From Hibiscus mutabilis (taxonomy: Eukaryota; Streptophyta; Magnoliopsida; Malvales; Malvaceae), in the NCBI GenBank assembly GCA_019671005.1, contig CM033752.1, positions 19,042,969-19,106,968 of the forward strand: a DNA stretch of 64,000 nt. The letters are read 5' to 3'. Position 1 is the stretch's first letter; each line of letters starts with the position of its first letter. Shown here piece by piece: positions 1 to 12,705 of the stretch. A model generated the notes under the pieces. The model saw only the letters and a list, made by a program, of their open reading frames with translations, made no database searches and was not told where the DNA came from. The position numbers and the translations under genes were made by a program.

Positions 1-2
1 GT

Positions 3-1924
3 CGAACCACTTCCAACCCAGCCTCTTCACTTCCCAATAGCCCCGAACTCCATTGCAAAACATCCCATTTCTCCAATCCCCCTTCGCCTAAGTCCCCTTC
101 CAGTTTTTCCCTCCTTAAGACAACTCTTAACCTTTCCAAAGTAAGCTTCTTTCTTCTTTCTTTTTTCTCTTTTTGTTTTGTTTTGAGTCAAGATTTTGTT
201 TATGATACTGCTTTCTTTCTTTTCTCCAGAGTGGCCGATGTAGAATCTGTTCACAAAGCGTGAAAACGGGTCAAGGTACGGCGATTTTCACGGCGGGGTG
301 TTCCCATTCGTTTCATTTCCCTTGCATCGCCGCCCACATCAAAAAACAACAGTTATTATATTGCCCTGTCTGTTCCACCGCCTGGAAGGAGCTCCCTTTA
401 CTTTTCATTGAACAACAGCAACCTGGTAAAACATCTCTCAAGAACATCCACACGAACACTAAGTCTTTCCGGGTCTACAACGATGATGAACCATTGGCCT
501 CCCCTGTTTCCCTTTCTCAGTTTAATCCCATTCCCGAATCCGAAGAAACCGAAAACTACGGCGTAGAAGAGGAATTCCGAGGGTTTTCTGCTACCCCTAG
601 GATTGAGAAAGAAATCGGAGTTCATCCGGGAAATGTGGAGGTTAGGTTGCTACAAGAGGCGGCGATGGTGGCAGTTGGGAGGAGTTATGAAAGTTATGTG
701 GTGGTGTTGAAAGTGCACGCTCCGACCGCCACAGGAAGAGTGAAGAGGGCTCCAATTGACTTGGTTACAGTGTTGGATATTAGCGGCAGCGGGGTGCGGT
801 TGCAGATAGTGAAGCACGCGATGAGGTTGCTCTTCTCTTTGCTTAACGAAACCGACCGTCTGTCAATCGTGGTTTATTCGTCTGGTTCGAAACGGTTATT
901 ACCGTTGAAACGGATGGGTTCCGTCGGACGGAGATCCGCGAGAAGGATTGTTGACGCGCTGGCAAGCAACGGACAGGGGACGAGTGTCAACGACGCGCTA
1001 AAAAAGGCGGCTAAAGTGTTGGAAGATCGGAGAGAGAAACGCCGTGGCAGCATCTTGATCTTTTCCGACGGTCAGGATAAACCGTCCCAAAGGAATTCCA
1101 CCACCAATCATAATTTCCCAGTTGTTTCAACCACGCGCCTGCAACAGTCAGATATACACGTACACACCATCGGTTTCGGCACGTGCGGTCATGCTCCAAA
1201 CGACTACGCTTTTTGTAAAATCTTGAATGGTCTTTTAGGCGCAGTGGTTCAAGATGTCAGACTCCAACTGGGATTCGTATCCGGTTCAGCCCCGGCCGAT
1301 ATTTCGTCGGTCTATTCTTTGACAACCCGACCGGCTTTTGTCGGGTCGTATTCGGTGCGGGTTGGGGATTTGCACTCGGGCGTGGAGAGAGAATTGTTGG
1401 TGGAGCTGAAAGTACCAGTATCCTCCAGCGGGTCCCACAGGGTGATGTTCGTACGGTCCTCTCACCGAGATCCATTTACCCAAGAGGTGGTCCACTCGAG
1501 GGATCAACGGTTGTTGATACCTCGACCGCCGCAGTCGGTACGATCTTCGTGTCACGCTATCGAACGGTTGAGGAACCTCCACATCAGCACACGTGCGGTA
1601 GCGGAGTCCCGGCGTTTGACGGAGCGGAACCATTTATCGGAGGCACACCATTTGCTGACATCGGCTCGAGCCTTGTTGATGCAATCCAATTCTGGTTCAG
1701 CTGAGGAATTTATCCGCCGACTGGAAACTGAGTTAGGCGAGTTGAACGGGAGGCGCCGACGAGAAAGGATAAATAATAGGAATAGCGAGGTGGAAGATAA
1801 GGCTGAGCCGATAACATCGACGTCGGCTTGGAGTGCCGCGGAGAGATTGGCTAAAGTCGCAATAATGAGAAAGCATATGAATAGAGTTAGTGATTTGCAT
1901 GGATTTGAAAATGCCAGATTTTAA
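3..1924 (+). CDS. WAV3/EDA40-like RING-H2 + VWA E3 ubiquitin ligase (5' partial)
   Basis: Two exons are visible: up to 140 and 230-1924, with a GT-AG intron between. Exon 1 is open from the window edge and encodes a Ser/Pro-rich tail; the true start lies outside. Exon 2 opens with a complete RING-H2 finger: CRIC, then CSHSFHFPC, then CPVC, so all eight zinc ligands are present. A von Willebrand A domain follows, with MIDAS residues DISGS (about 769-786), a Thr in NGQGTS, and the Asp of FSDGQD. A long C-terminal region of this family follows, ending in a basic, helical tail. About 610 residues are visible. In this family the RING recruits an E2 to ubiquitinate targets, and Arabidopsis members act in root gravitropism and root waving. 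Compared with what I recall of relatives, the segments just after the MIDAS and between the VWA end and the C-terminal domain look shortened. Which paralogue (WAV3, WAVH or EDA40) cannot be told here. Confidence 0.9.
141..229 (+). other. intron of the WAV3-like gene
   Basis: The donor GTAAGC directly follows an open frame, and the acceptor is a T/C-rich tract ending in CTCCAG. Removing 89 bases keeps the frame, joining the Ser/Pro-rich exon 1 tail to the first residues of the RING finger. The intronic sequence has stops in that frame and is T-rich, as expected for a plant intron. Confidence 0.85.
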
Positions 1925-2010
1925 TTTATTTTCTTCTTAATCATTATTCTGCCATTTTCGTTTTGTAAGCTGCAAAATTGATATGAAAAAGGTTTGAAAT
2001 GCGATGCATA

Positions 2011-4528
2011 TTAATTGCAGTAGAAAACATATTCGTAATGTTCTCTTTCTCCTTGTGAAAAGTCTCCCTCGTTTCCTTGTCTCCCCTTGCTTGTTTCTTC
2101 CTGCTTGGTGGTGTTCTTTGAAGGTTTGTGTTCTCTTTCACATGGTCAGTTTGAAGTTTTTTAACCTGTTTCTCTTCACCTATCTATCTCCTTTGTCTTC
2201 CCTTCTACCCACCTCTCTCATTTACTCACATTTATTCTTGTCTCACCTATTGGCTTTCATTATGTCTTTCCCTCGGAGGATATTTCTCCTAAAACAATAG
2301 TTAATGCTCCTACTTTCTCAGAAAGTTTGGAACTCGAGGAAGATGGCTCAGTCAACATGGCCATTAAGGAACATTCCTTAGCGGAGAAGATACTCTCCAA
2401 TCATTCAACCAGGTATTTCACTGTCACTGTTATCCTCCAGAAAGTTTGGAAATGCAAATAAAAAGAACTAGAATGCCACGATTTGGGAAAGAACATGTTG
2501 CTTCTGATTTTTCAGTCAAAGGAAACAAAAAATAGAGTTTTCCTTTTAACGTCCTTGTGTGTTCAGGATAAACTTCTTATCCTTAAGGATTGGCCACAAG
2601 AAGCTACGCTTGAAGAAATTGATTTCTCTTTAGAAGAGTTTTAGGTACAGGTTCATAACGTCCCTCTCTCCTTCATCAACTCTTCCAATGCTATGAAAAT
2701 TGGTAAGCTCTTTCCCTTTTTTATTGAGTCCAATGTAATAGATGGCCAACAAGTGAAATGGAATGGTCAGTTATGACTTAGGATTTTTATGAGAGTTGAG
2801 GATCCACTTAAAACAGGATTCAACCTTAATAGGAAAAACTACGATCCCATCGATGTATCTTTTAAGTAGGAAAGAGTTCCTGTATTTTGCTATTGCTGTG
2901 GCCGGCTTGGACATGCTGAGAGAATGTTGGTTCAATTACAAAGTTTACACCAGAGCTGCAAGGTACGGTCCCTGGCTGAGAGCTTCCTCTACCTAGAAGA
3001 AAATAAAAATCATTAGCAAAGCTCCATTACTGATTCCAGGCCCCTTCTGCTGGTGTCCCCAACAAAAGAATGCTTGAATAAGGATACTGTTGGCAACTGT
3101 ACGCTTCTTATTGTAGCTACCAGTCTATCCGAGAGCATAAGCAAAAGTGGAGCTAAAGGACCTGAGCATGATACCCCAAATCTTCATGATGATAAGCTTT
3201 TCGTCATTCCAAAAAAATTGTTTCAGACCAATTTAATGCATGCCTCGATGTCTCCTTTGAAAATGTGTCCTGGACAATGGAAGTCAACCTAGGAATTCTC
3301 AAACTTGACAAGTCTTTTTCAACGTCCTAGGAAAGGATGAAAAGGACAAAAAAATGTTGAATATCAATGCACAAGATTTTCACTCCTTTCAAGGTACAAA
3401 AGTCTTACCTGCAGTTCTCTCTCCCAACCTTGAAGACGTTATTACAGCATCCTTTTCTAATATGGACGTTGCTGTTAACAAGAAAAGAAAAAGAGAGTTT
3501 AACTCAGCCGACTCCTTTTCAAGCTCCAAAAAGAGGGAAATTACTGCAGAAATCTTTAAAGGAGTTTTCAAGATTGGACCTGGAAATTGGTGAGCTCGAG
3601 GTTTTGGAGCTATTGCCCGTGAGTCTACCCTTGAGCTAGCTTTCTTCCCTTCCTCCATCACCAAAGTCTCCCCATTATCAACTCTTTGGAAGCTCAAAAG
3701 AAAGGTGTCCCTTTTGGTAGCAGGAGACTTAGCAAGATTAAAAGTGAAGCAAGAAATAAGCATTGCCAAGAGATTGCTAGGGTGTCACATGAATCTACTG
3801 GTATCATTAAATTGGCCTTAAGGCCTAAATGTTTCTAAGATTCCTGATCTTTATATAAGTTTTGTTAAGGGAATTATTCTGAAATGACCCTGAAGAAGAA
3901 GGTGATTCTGAGTTCGTGGACATAGCAGAGATTATCACGAGGATGATCATCCGCAATCTGAATGATGTGTGATGATCCTACCACTGCTGTTAGGAAGAAG
4001 GTTATGGCAGGGGTAGTGTATCTCTTTCCTTCCCCAAGGATCATGTTTTCACCTTATGGCTCGTTTGTGGCGATCCTTGATCCTTGGTTATCGTCGGTTT
4101 GGTTTGTCTCTTCCTGTTGTTCTCCCTCGTTTTCGATCAAGGGTACTCATTGCTTGTATGCGGATGAACCCATCATTGTCTTACCTTAAGCTCACAATCT
4201 GATTCCCCCAGCAGAAATGATCTTTTACTCTTATAAGAAAAGATGCATGCCTCCGGAAAGAATTCTTGCAGAAGTGTCGTCTGATCGAACCTCTGATTGA
4301 CTCATGTGTTAGGGTTTCTCTTTTTCATGTCCTTTTCTTTGTTGTTTCCTTTTCTATGCTCGTTTGTGCATGGTTCGCATGGGTGTAGTCCCCCTTTTGT
4401 TGTTGGTTTCAACGCCTCGCTTGTTGGTTTGGCTCGTTTTTCCGGGACCATGTTTTTGCGTTGTTCCTATTTTCCTATTAATGAAATGTGTCCTTTTATG
4501 TCAAAAAAAATTATTTGCAGTAGAAACT
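2011..4528 (+). mobile_element. internally deleted L1-type LINE with TSDs and A tail
   Basis: The insertion is bracketed by near-identical copies of TTAATTGCAGTAGAAAAC (2011-2028) and TTATTTGCAGTAGAAACT (4511-4528), which share the exact core TTGCAGTAGAAA. The right copy is preceded by an A run (4503-4510), as expected for target-primed reverse transcription. The inside begins with a pyrimidine-rich leader, holds a broken ORF1, and ends in a 3' UTR with ATTAATGAAATG just before the A tail. No endonuclease or reverse transcriptase region is present, so most of ORF2 is missing. The start and end of the element are retained, so the loss is internal rather than the usual 5' truncation. It lies about 90 bp past the WAV3-like stop codon, probably in that gene's 3' UTR. 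Confidence 0.8.
2300..3850 (+). pseudogene. LINE ORF1 remnant (DUF4283 and CCHC-type zinc knuckle)
   Basis: Conceptual translation across several frames gives the plant LINE ORF1 arrangement. An N-terminal acidic segment (about 2300-2420) is followed by a DUF4283-like part (2550-2800) and then a zinc-knuckle region at about 2860-2930, where CYCCGRLGHAER is readable. The last Cys of the CX2CX4HX4C knuckle is not in the expected place. A Ser/Lys-rich tail with a KKRKRE-like basic patch follows at 3470-3530. Several frameshifts and in-frame stops show it is dead. In living LINEs the product is a nucleic-acid-binding chaperone of the retrotransposition particle. Confidence 0.7.
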
Positions 4529-5197
4529 AGGGGTAAAAAGTAATTATTTTTTTTTACAAAAATATCTATTAGAGCGAGTTTAGTAATTATAAACTCATTA
4601 GAAGACATGTGACGGTCTTAAATTTTTAAGGTTATTTCATGTCCAAGAATCAAACCATCGACCTATGTTTAGGGGTGATCAAAATTTGAATCAACTCGCT
4701 AAAATTGATTTTTTTTAACTTGATTAGAATTTTGTAAATTTAACTCAAAAAAATTAAATAAAGTCTAATGATAAAATAGGTCTCGTTCGAATAACCTATT
4801 TTTTTAGTAATTTGTGCATTGATTTTTGAGTTTGAGTGAGTCTCTAACTCTGCATGATTTTTTAATTTTTCCAATTCCTTATTCGTTTTAGATCTTCTTT
4901 TGACCAAATTTGAACCACATACTCATTTGCCACCTTAGTATACTTATGTATCCCCAATTCTATTTAAAAATAGATTTCATCTTTTTATAATTTATTCTCT
5001 TAATTTTGTATTTTATTTAATTTAATTAACTAACTACAACTCTATAAAATTTTCCTTCTCGTGAAATCCTTGACTCGTTTATAGTCTCGTCAATATGTTT
5101 TTTTCTTCTCAAAATATCTTCTTTAAAAATATAATTTAATAATTTTAGATAGTATTTGATTTATGGTTTAACTGCTAAATAAATGTCCAAACTATAT
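4529..5197. other. AT-rich intergenic sequence
   Basis: There is no credible coding sequence. The stretch from about 4665 (AGGGGTGATCAAAATTTG) to about 4935 resembles the ends of short non-autonomous hAT-like elements, but I could not find clean inverted repeats or an 8-bp duplication. The rest is simple A/T-rich sequence leading up to the LTR of element A. Confidence 0.4.
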
Positions 5198-7489
5198 TGT
5201 AGCGACTAATTTTTAAAATTTGAAGATGTTCCCTCGCTTTTGAAAATATTTAATGGAGAAATTCAGAAAAACTCACATTTTTAATGAAAACAAAGGAGTC
5301 GCCACTGGTCACTTGAATTAGGTAAACTGGACGCCGATAAAATAAAACCAGAGATTTACCGAGTTTGGGAGTCGATTACAAGTGGGGAAGGGTTCGCACC
5401 CCCGCCACGCCCAAAATTTGGTACCTAAGGGTTCGTATCGTGTTTATTAAGAGAAATTAAAAAAATTGATTTAATTTAAAATATAATCCCTAAAATGTAT
5501 GCATGCATGATAACATAAATAAAATTGTCTCGGTATTCACGATACCAAAGGAGGTGGCACCCGAAGACCTGGATGACACTCCCACTAGAATACCGAAACA
5601 ATAAGGCCTAAAACTATATGCGACAAATGTATGTATGAACAATTAATATGCATAAATAAATTAAAAGAATGTATGAATAAATAAACAAACATGATGAAGA
5701 ATAAATACAAAGCAAAAGCGTAAATAATATACTCATATATATAGATATATTAAAGAATACTATAATATATATTGTGACATAAACATACATATAAATATAC
5801 ATAAAAAATGTATTAATAATACCTACGTACTGAAAAACATAACATAATAGGATGGATAGATAGATAGATAGATAGATAGCATGTACACAAACTATATTCC
5901 AAGGGTATACTAAAATATATGATATATAACAAGGGCTAAAATGGAAATAAACCGCTGGACTTGGGGACCAAATTGCAAAAAAATAAACAAATATAGGATA
6001 CTAAAAGGGGTATTTGGCCACTGAAAATAGAATTAAAACTGAAATAGGAACTGAATTGTAAACCATGCAAAAGCTTGAGGGACTGCGGGCCGAATTTCAA
6101 AAGGCGGAGTGGCCACTAATACTATTTCAAAAAGGCGGAGGAATTTATGTTGATATTAAACCATTTTAAAGTTTTAAAACTAGCATATAAGATAACATTC
6201 AGCCCTAAAATAAGCCCCTTGCCATTTTTCTAAGCTTTTCTCCAAAAAAAAAAAACCACCATCCTCTCTGAAAAGCGATGAACACCACCTCGTGTTCATC
6301 TATACCTGAGAATGAACCCAAAAATCGGCGAAGCTTGGCCTTGCCGGTCACTACGGGCCGTCATCGGCCGCCGTTCGCTGACGCCGGTGATTTTCAAAAA
6401 CTTAAAAAAAAATTCCCCTTTTTAAAAGCAAATCCACCACTCTTTTTAGAAATCAGACACCAAACCTCATTTTTCTTTTAGAAAACAATATCCCTTTTTG
6501 GAACCCTAACCCTCTAATTCACTCTCATCGGCCCTAAAGGACGAGGGCTTATCATCAGAGGAGGGCTCGTCCATCATTGGAGACTATAAGACATCCTAAA
6601 ACTGAAACGATGCTCAGGTATAACTCTAAAACTTTAACTATTGATGTGCTTTTCTTTATTTAGGCTTGATATATAAAAAGAATACCTTCTAAAGTTTTCT
6701 TTTGTTTTTTTCTTGTATTGATAAAAAACTGATTACAAAATGAGTAATTTACATCATTTTTATATTTCTCCTTTTGTTTACATTGATAAACATTAAATTG
6801 AAATGACATGTGACTGGTCTCTATCTTTTTTTCTTTTTTTGCGTTCTCATGGTGATTAGGGAGTCGGTGGCATGGAGGTCTTGGTCCGCGATGAAGGTGT
6901 GACCATTGACAATGACACGTAGCATCATTAGAGAAAGGGGAGATGAAGGGTCTAACTCAAGCAGATCCAATCTGGGTCATTGGATCAGATTTGATCCAAC
7001 AACTGTGATTTCCTCTAGAGATGGATGATCCATATAGCTTCTGGGCGATGATGTGATGGGACTAGATGATGACGCGTCAGAGCTGAGGGGTCTAGGGCGT
7101 GCACCACACACGCGCGTGAAAGTCTAGCAGTCTGAGCGTGCATCTCTTGTAGTCAACTGAAAAGGCTCTCGGGTTTGATCATGGTTGTTGAATCTAACTT
7201 GAACCAACGAGTCTCTTTTGGCTGCGCAAATAATAAAAAAAGGATCATATTAGATTAGTTTTTTTATTTTAATTAGGTTGGGCCTAAACGGGCCATATGT
7301 AATATTTTATTATTTTGGGTTATAAAAATATAATTGGACTTAGTCCATTTAAATTTAATTGGACTTTATTTATTATTCTCTTATATTTATTTTTTCATTA
7401 CAACCCACTTATTATAATAATAATAAATAATAATAATAATAATATAATTAAACCTAAGTCAACAGACCCGGATAAAATTAGTGTTTTCA
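5198..7489 (-). repeat. element A 3' LTR
   Basis: This 2.3-kb LTR aligns along its length with 46772-49337. Its inner edge (7489, ending GTTTTCA) abuts the PPT, and its outer edge begins TGTAGCGAC. On the plus strand it holds a GATA microsatellite (5855-5878), a TATA-like CATATAAGAT (6184-6193), a GC-rich stretch (6340-6400), a near-palindrome around ATCAGATTTGAT (6974-7000) and an AT-trinucleotide run (7405-7450). The block 5370-5430 (GGTTCGCACCC, CGCCCAAAATTTGGTACC) is shared with all other Ogre-like LTRs in the window. Confidence 0.85.
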
Positions 7490-7506
7490 GATGCCCCTCT
7501 TTGCTT
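7490..7506 (-). other. element A polypurine tract
   Basis: On the minus strand the sequence AAGCAAAGAGGGGCATC lies directly against the 3' LTR. The same GCAAAGAGGGG core abuts the 3' LTR of B, C and D. It would prime plus-strand DNA synthesis. Confidence 0.8.
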
Positions 7507-7559
7507 ATTTTGGTGAAACGAGAATAGAGCAAAGATTATAAGCACTAATTTTATCCTAC

Positions 7560-7965
7560 TTCCCTATTTGGAGATTTAGAGCCATGAGTACCTCCTATAT
7601 GGAACTAGTTCACTCTTCCTCCGTCTGAAACCTTGGAGCTGCAAGTTCTTCCTATATAGAACCTTTAGCTTATCCTCAACGATATCTCTAGGTGGCAAGT
7701 TCTTCTTATATAGAACTTTTTCACCTTCAAGTCTTGGATCTACATGTTCCTCCTATATAGAAACTTTTGCTTTCTCTGGGCAAATTCTTTGAGCTACAAG
7801 TTCTTTATATACAAAACTTTTTGCCTTAAAATCCTGAAGCTATGAGTCCTTCCTATATACAACTCTTTGCTTTAAAGTCCTGGAGTTACAGGTTCCTCAT
7901 ATATAGAACCTTTCACCTTAAAGTCTTGGAGCTACAAGTTCTCCCTATATAAAACTTTCGCTCTG
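7560..7965 (-). repeat. degenerate ~60-bp tandem array in element A 3' region
   Basis: About seven units contain the core AAGTTCTTCCTATATAGAAC followed by a variable CTTTAAAGTCCTGGAGCTA-like part, with spacing near 60 bp. The same core occurs inside the 166-bp units of element C, so the two arrays have a common ancestor. Confidence 0.7.
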
Positions 7966-9299
7966 AAGTGGCACACGTTTTCTTACATCACGAGTACCAA
8001 AAAACTCTTTCTCTACTTCCCGAAAGGCTGAAACTTGGAAAATATTGAGACAATGCCCCGATTTCTTGTCTTGTTGGCATGGAAAGATGTTCATTACTAT
8101 AAAAGCTGAAAGTCGAAAGATTTTTGAAAATCATATTTTGATGAGTTCAAAGACTTTTGATTCCTTGCTGAGATCTACTTCTTCGGTCGTGAAGTGAAAG
8201 ATCTAGTCTTCTTTTCTAATTCTTTAGTACCTATCAAGAAAATAGACAAGATGATTAGATGGTATGAGTTAGCATGCTCCTAAATTAGGGATGCCTAACT
8301 ACATATGATGCATGGATAACGATATATTCGGATTGGCCAAACGTTTTCATCTTTCCAGTTGATCCATCTTGGTTTTCTACTTGCTTCCTCACTCTTCTGG
8401 TTCTTTGTAATAGCAGTACTCGATCTCATATTCGGGTTTAACCATTTTAGCTATTTCATTTCGTGCTTCTGAAACTTTGCTCTAAAGCGTCTTTTCAGGT
8501 TTTTCACTTTAGATTTTCTTCTCAAAGCGCCTTTTTCACTTTGGTTTTTTTTTCTTTTTTTTTCCTTCTATTTTTTTATTTTTTTTTCTCTTTTTGCTAT
8601 TTTTAGATGCCCTTCTAGGTTTTCGCCTTGCAATCCTTTTTTTCGCGTTTCTCTTGTTTTTCTTCGTCAAGCTTCAGTTTTGATGTAGGTGACACTTGCC
8701 ACCTTATCTTGGCGCACTCTCATATATTAATGTACGAGGTCTTCTTCTGGGTATACCATAGAAAACTTAAATGTCAAGGTTAATTTTATCTTTAGATCAC
8801 ATGCACTTTAAAGGCTAAAACACAGTAATACCAAGAATTTTTTTTATCATGAATCTATATTAACCTACTTGCATGATGCTTATAGTAACGATAAGATAGG
8901 CACAAAATAGTATTCCATTAAGATCGATAAATTTTGGGATTTAAAAGGTCATGGAAAATATGAGAAAAAAGAAAAAAACACGATACAATGTCCTAGACTT
9001 CCACTGCTTGAATAATTCGCGAGCCCATCAACCGAGGTAGAATCTTTGTCTAAAGCTCTTTACTGTGATATCTGAATTTCTGAGAGAGCTTGTTTATCGG
9101 ATGCTTAATCTCAAAATTTATTTGAGCATCCTTTTAATGGTTTTCACTCAGATTCTTCATTGGTTTCAAGATGCCCTTTTCGAGTTTTCATCTTAAACCC
9201 CTTTTTCCTTTTGATTTGATCGATTTTTTCTTTTTCTTTTGATTTTTTTTCTTTTCTCTTTTTTTGCTTTTCTTTTTTTTTGTTTCTTCAAGCATATTA
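7966..9299 (-). other. element A non-coding 3' region with hairpin cluster
   Basis: No protein signal is seen between the tandem array and the end of pol. On the minus strand it holds stem-loops of the GAAAACC...AAAGG type at 8481-8513, 8521-8544, 8605-8630, 9124-9151 and 9164-9197. The best is 9164-9197, where arms TTTAAGATG and CATCTTGAA enclose AAAA-CTCGAAAAGGG. Long T runs on the plus strand (8545-8600 and 9225-9290) separate them. Confidence 0.65.
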
Positions 9300-12200
9300 T
9301 TTTTTAACCGAGTCAAAGTTTATTGGATTGCTCAGCTCATCCCCATCCATCTATGTTAAGATCAACGCCCCTTCAAAAAAGGCCTTCTTGACGACATACA
9401 ACCCTTTCCAATTAGGCATCCATTTCCCATGAAAATCTCTTTGAGTTGGCAAGATCTTTTTAAGCACTAGATCCCATCCTTAGAATTTTCTTGGGCAAAC
9501 CTTCTTGTCGTAAGCCCACATCATTCTCTTTTAATACATCTAACTATGGCAGATAGCTTTCAACCTCTTTTCCTTGATAAGATTCAGCTGATCAAACCTA
9601 GCTTTTACCCATTTAGCATTGTCCAACTTTACTTCATTCAAAATTTAAAGTGATGGGATATCTACTTCAATAGGTAGTTCTGCCTTTGTGCCATAGACCA
9701 AAGAGTATGTCATTGCCCCTATCAATGTACGCACAGACGTTCGATAGGCGAACATAGCAAATGGTTGTTTCCCATGCCAATCCTTAAACGTGTCTATTGT
9801 TTTTGATACGACCTTCTTGATGTTATTGTTTGCTTCTTCCACTGCCACGTTCATCTTAAGTCGGTAGGTGGTGGAGTTATGGTGTCTTATTTTGAATTGG
9901 TCACATACCTCAGTCATCATTTTATTACTTAAATTGGAAGCATGGTCAGTGAGGATCTTTTTTGCTAACCCATATTGGCAAATGATCTCTTTCTTTAAGA
10001 ACTTACAAATTATCGTCGTTGTGATGCTGGCATAGGAGGCTGCTTCTACCCATTTAGTGAAGTAGTCGATGACAACTAGAATGAAACAGTGTCTATTAGA
10101 AGCTTTCAGATGAATCTTTTTGATAACATCCATGCCCCAAACTAGGAAAGGTCATCGTATGCAAATGTAGCGATGAGGAACAGATCTTGTCGGTATATAT
10201 TTGGTACTTGTGGCATTTCTTGGCATAGTCGATACAATCCCCCTCTATGGTTGACCAGAAATAGCCATATCTCATAATTTTTTGGGACATTGGCATGTGT
10301 CCCACAAAACCTATCATGTACTTCTGCGAGAATATTCTTAGCCTCTTGAGCATCAACGCACCTCAACAGTACTTGGTCTTTGCCCATTTTGTACAAGATT
10401 TCACCATCTAGGACTTATCCAACTGCCATTCTCCTAATAGTTCTCTTATCATTCTCATTTTCTTTCTTAGGGTAGGCTTGGAACTTGATATACTACAAGA
10501 TATCATGGTACCATGGGTTACCATCCACTTCTTCTTTGAAGCTACAATAGTAAGCTGACATTTCAAAGATTTGTATTTCAACCAGTTTCATTTCTGCTTT
10601 TGTACTTGCCTTAAAAATTGCGGCTAAGATGGCCAAAGCGTCTGCTATCTGATTGTCCTTTCTTGGAATGTAGGCAAAATTAACCTTCTCGAATTCTTTA
10701 ATTAGCTCATTGATCAAGTCATAATACTTGACTAGCTTTGGGTCTCTTATTTCCTATTCTCCTAGAAGCTGATAGATTACCAATGATGAATCTCTAAAGG
10801 CTTGAAACACCTTGATCTTTCTCTCAATGGTCATATACAATCCCATGACACATGCCTCATACTCGGCTATATTGTTTGTACAAAAAATTCTAATCTACTC
10901 ATGAAAGGGTAGTAGACATTTTTGGAGAAATTAACATTGCTTCTATTCTATGACCTAGGGCGTTGGATGCTCAATCGAAATAAAGCTTTTATGACTTGTC
11001 TTCCAAAACAATATTCTCTTTAGTCGTGATGCATATCAAGTCTTCATCTGGAAAATTAAAGTTCAAGTATTCATAATCATCTGAGGTACGAATTGCTAAG
11101 AAATCTACTATAACACTCCCTTTTATTACTTTCTGGCTCACATACACGATGTTAAACTCAGACAATAGCATTTGCCAATGAGCCATCTTCCCAATTAGTG
11201 TTGGTGCTTCCATAAAAAAATTTTAATGGATCCAACCTCGATATCAACCAAGTGGTGTGATACAACATGTACTACCTGAGTCTTTTTGTAGCCCAAACTA
11301 GAGCACAACACAGTTTTTGAATTGGTGGATACCGTATTTCGCAATCAGTGAACTTTTTTGCTCAAATAGTAGATAACTCTTTCTTTCTTTCTGGACTCAT
11401 CATGTTGCTCTAGTACGTATCCCATCGAATTCTCGTAGACCTTCAAGTACAAGATCAACAGTCTATCCAGTACTGGTGCCACTAGAATTGGAGCATTTGT
11501 CAAGTATTTCTTAATCTATTCCAAAGTTTATTGACACTCTTCATCCCATACCCCGAGTTATTCTTCTGAAGAAATCAAAAGATAGGATCGTATTTGTCGG
11601 TTAACTGAGAAATGAACCTAGATATATAATTTAGTTTTCCCAAGAAACCTCTAAATTCTTTTTGTGTATGAGGTGGCAGAAAATTTTGAATAGCTTTCAC
11701 TTTGTCATGGTCAATCTCGATCCCTTTTCGGCTAACCACAAAACCCAAGAGCTTTTTAGATGTCACTACGAAGGCACACTTAGCTGGGTTGAGCTTTAAC
11801 TGATACTTTCTCTATCTTTGGAACATCTTTCTCAAGTTCTGAATGTGCTCTTCCTCAGTTTGAGACTTAGCAATCATATCATCCACGTATACCTCAATCT
11901 CTTTAAGCATCATATTGTGGAAAAGAGTCACCATAGCCATTTGATAATTTACCCTGACATTTTCAAGTCCAAAGGGTATCACTTTGTAACAGAACGTGCC
12001 CCACATGGTCACAAATGTAGTCTTCTCCATATCCTCTGGATGTATCTTTATTTAATTGTATCCCAAAAAGCCATCCATGAAAGATAACCATGAATACCTC
12101 ACAGTATTGTCAATCAAAATGTCAATATGAGGTGAAGAAAAATTATCCTTAGGGCTCGCTCTATTGAGATCTCTATGATCTACACACATGCAAACCTTCA

Positions 12201-12705
12201 CATCATTCTTCGGTACTAGGACTATATTTGTGACCTATTCTGGGTATTTGGCGACTTTCAAAAAATCAACATAAAATTGTTTTCTCATTTTTTCTCTAAT
12301 TTTCAACAGTGTATCGGTCCTCATTCTCTGAGCTTCTATTGAACTGGCTTGCACTTGGGCCTTATTGGCAACTTATGCACCACAATGTCTATATTCAACC
12401 CCGACATATCTTGATAAGTCCAAGCGGATATGTCTTTAAACTCTTGAAGTAGAGTTATCAAGTCTTGTCTGGTCTTGGAAGAGAGGGTGGTGCCAATCTT
12501 CACTTCTATTTTCTCTTCATCAGTCCCCTTCTTCTTGGTGAGGTAAGATTTGTTTTTCCTCACATGGCATCAACCTTAGTAGTTCATATGGGACCTCGTA
12601 TTTTATCTCATCTTCCCATCATCGATTTCTGCTAAACACATAGGTTGCTCAAAATCTATCTTAGGATCAGATTTATAATCATTCATACAGTTAATCGTAG
12701 AAACT
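9300..12705 (-). pseudogene. pol: element A pol remnant (RT, dual RNase H, integrase)
   Basis: The order matches the intact pol of element C. The RT lies at about 12300-11600, with the YVDDMIA box at about 11880. The retroviral-type RNase H is at about 11500-11000 and the second RNase H at about 10980-10600. The integrase zinc region, with CGTHAN readable, is near 10300. The catalytic core at 10130-9650 has a D in MDVI, then a TDHASN stretch where the partner has TDNASN, and EEANNN where E is retained. The C-terminal part runs to about 9300. Many frameshifts and stops interrupt it. It shows what the His of the integrase zinc site should be, which matters for element C. Confidence 0.85.

Noticed and set aside
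398..1633. Minus-strand open frames opposite the WAV3-like exon
   Set aside because: Shadows of the strong plus-strand coding sequence.
5614..5802. Hydrophobic minus-strand frame resembling membrane segments, with a counterpart at 47154-47525
   Set aside because: Both are A/T-rich parts of the element A LTRs; the frames arise from TA and ATA repeats.
8545..8600. Long T tract as a terminator or second PPT
   Set aside because: A pure A/T tract without the conserved GCAAAGAGGGG core; the true PPT is at the LTR edge.
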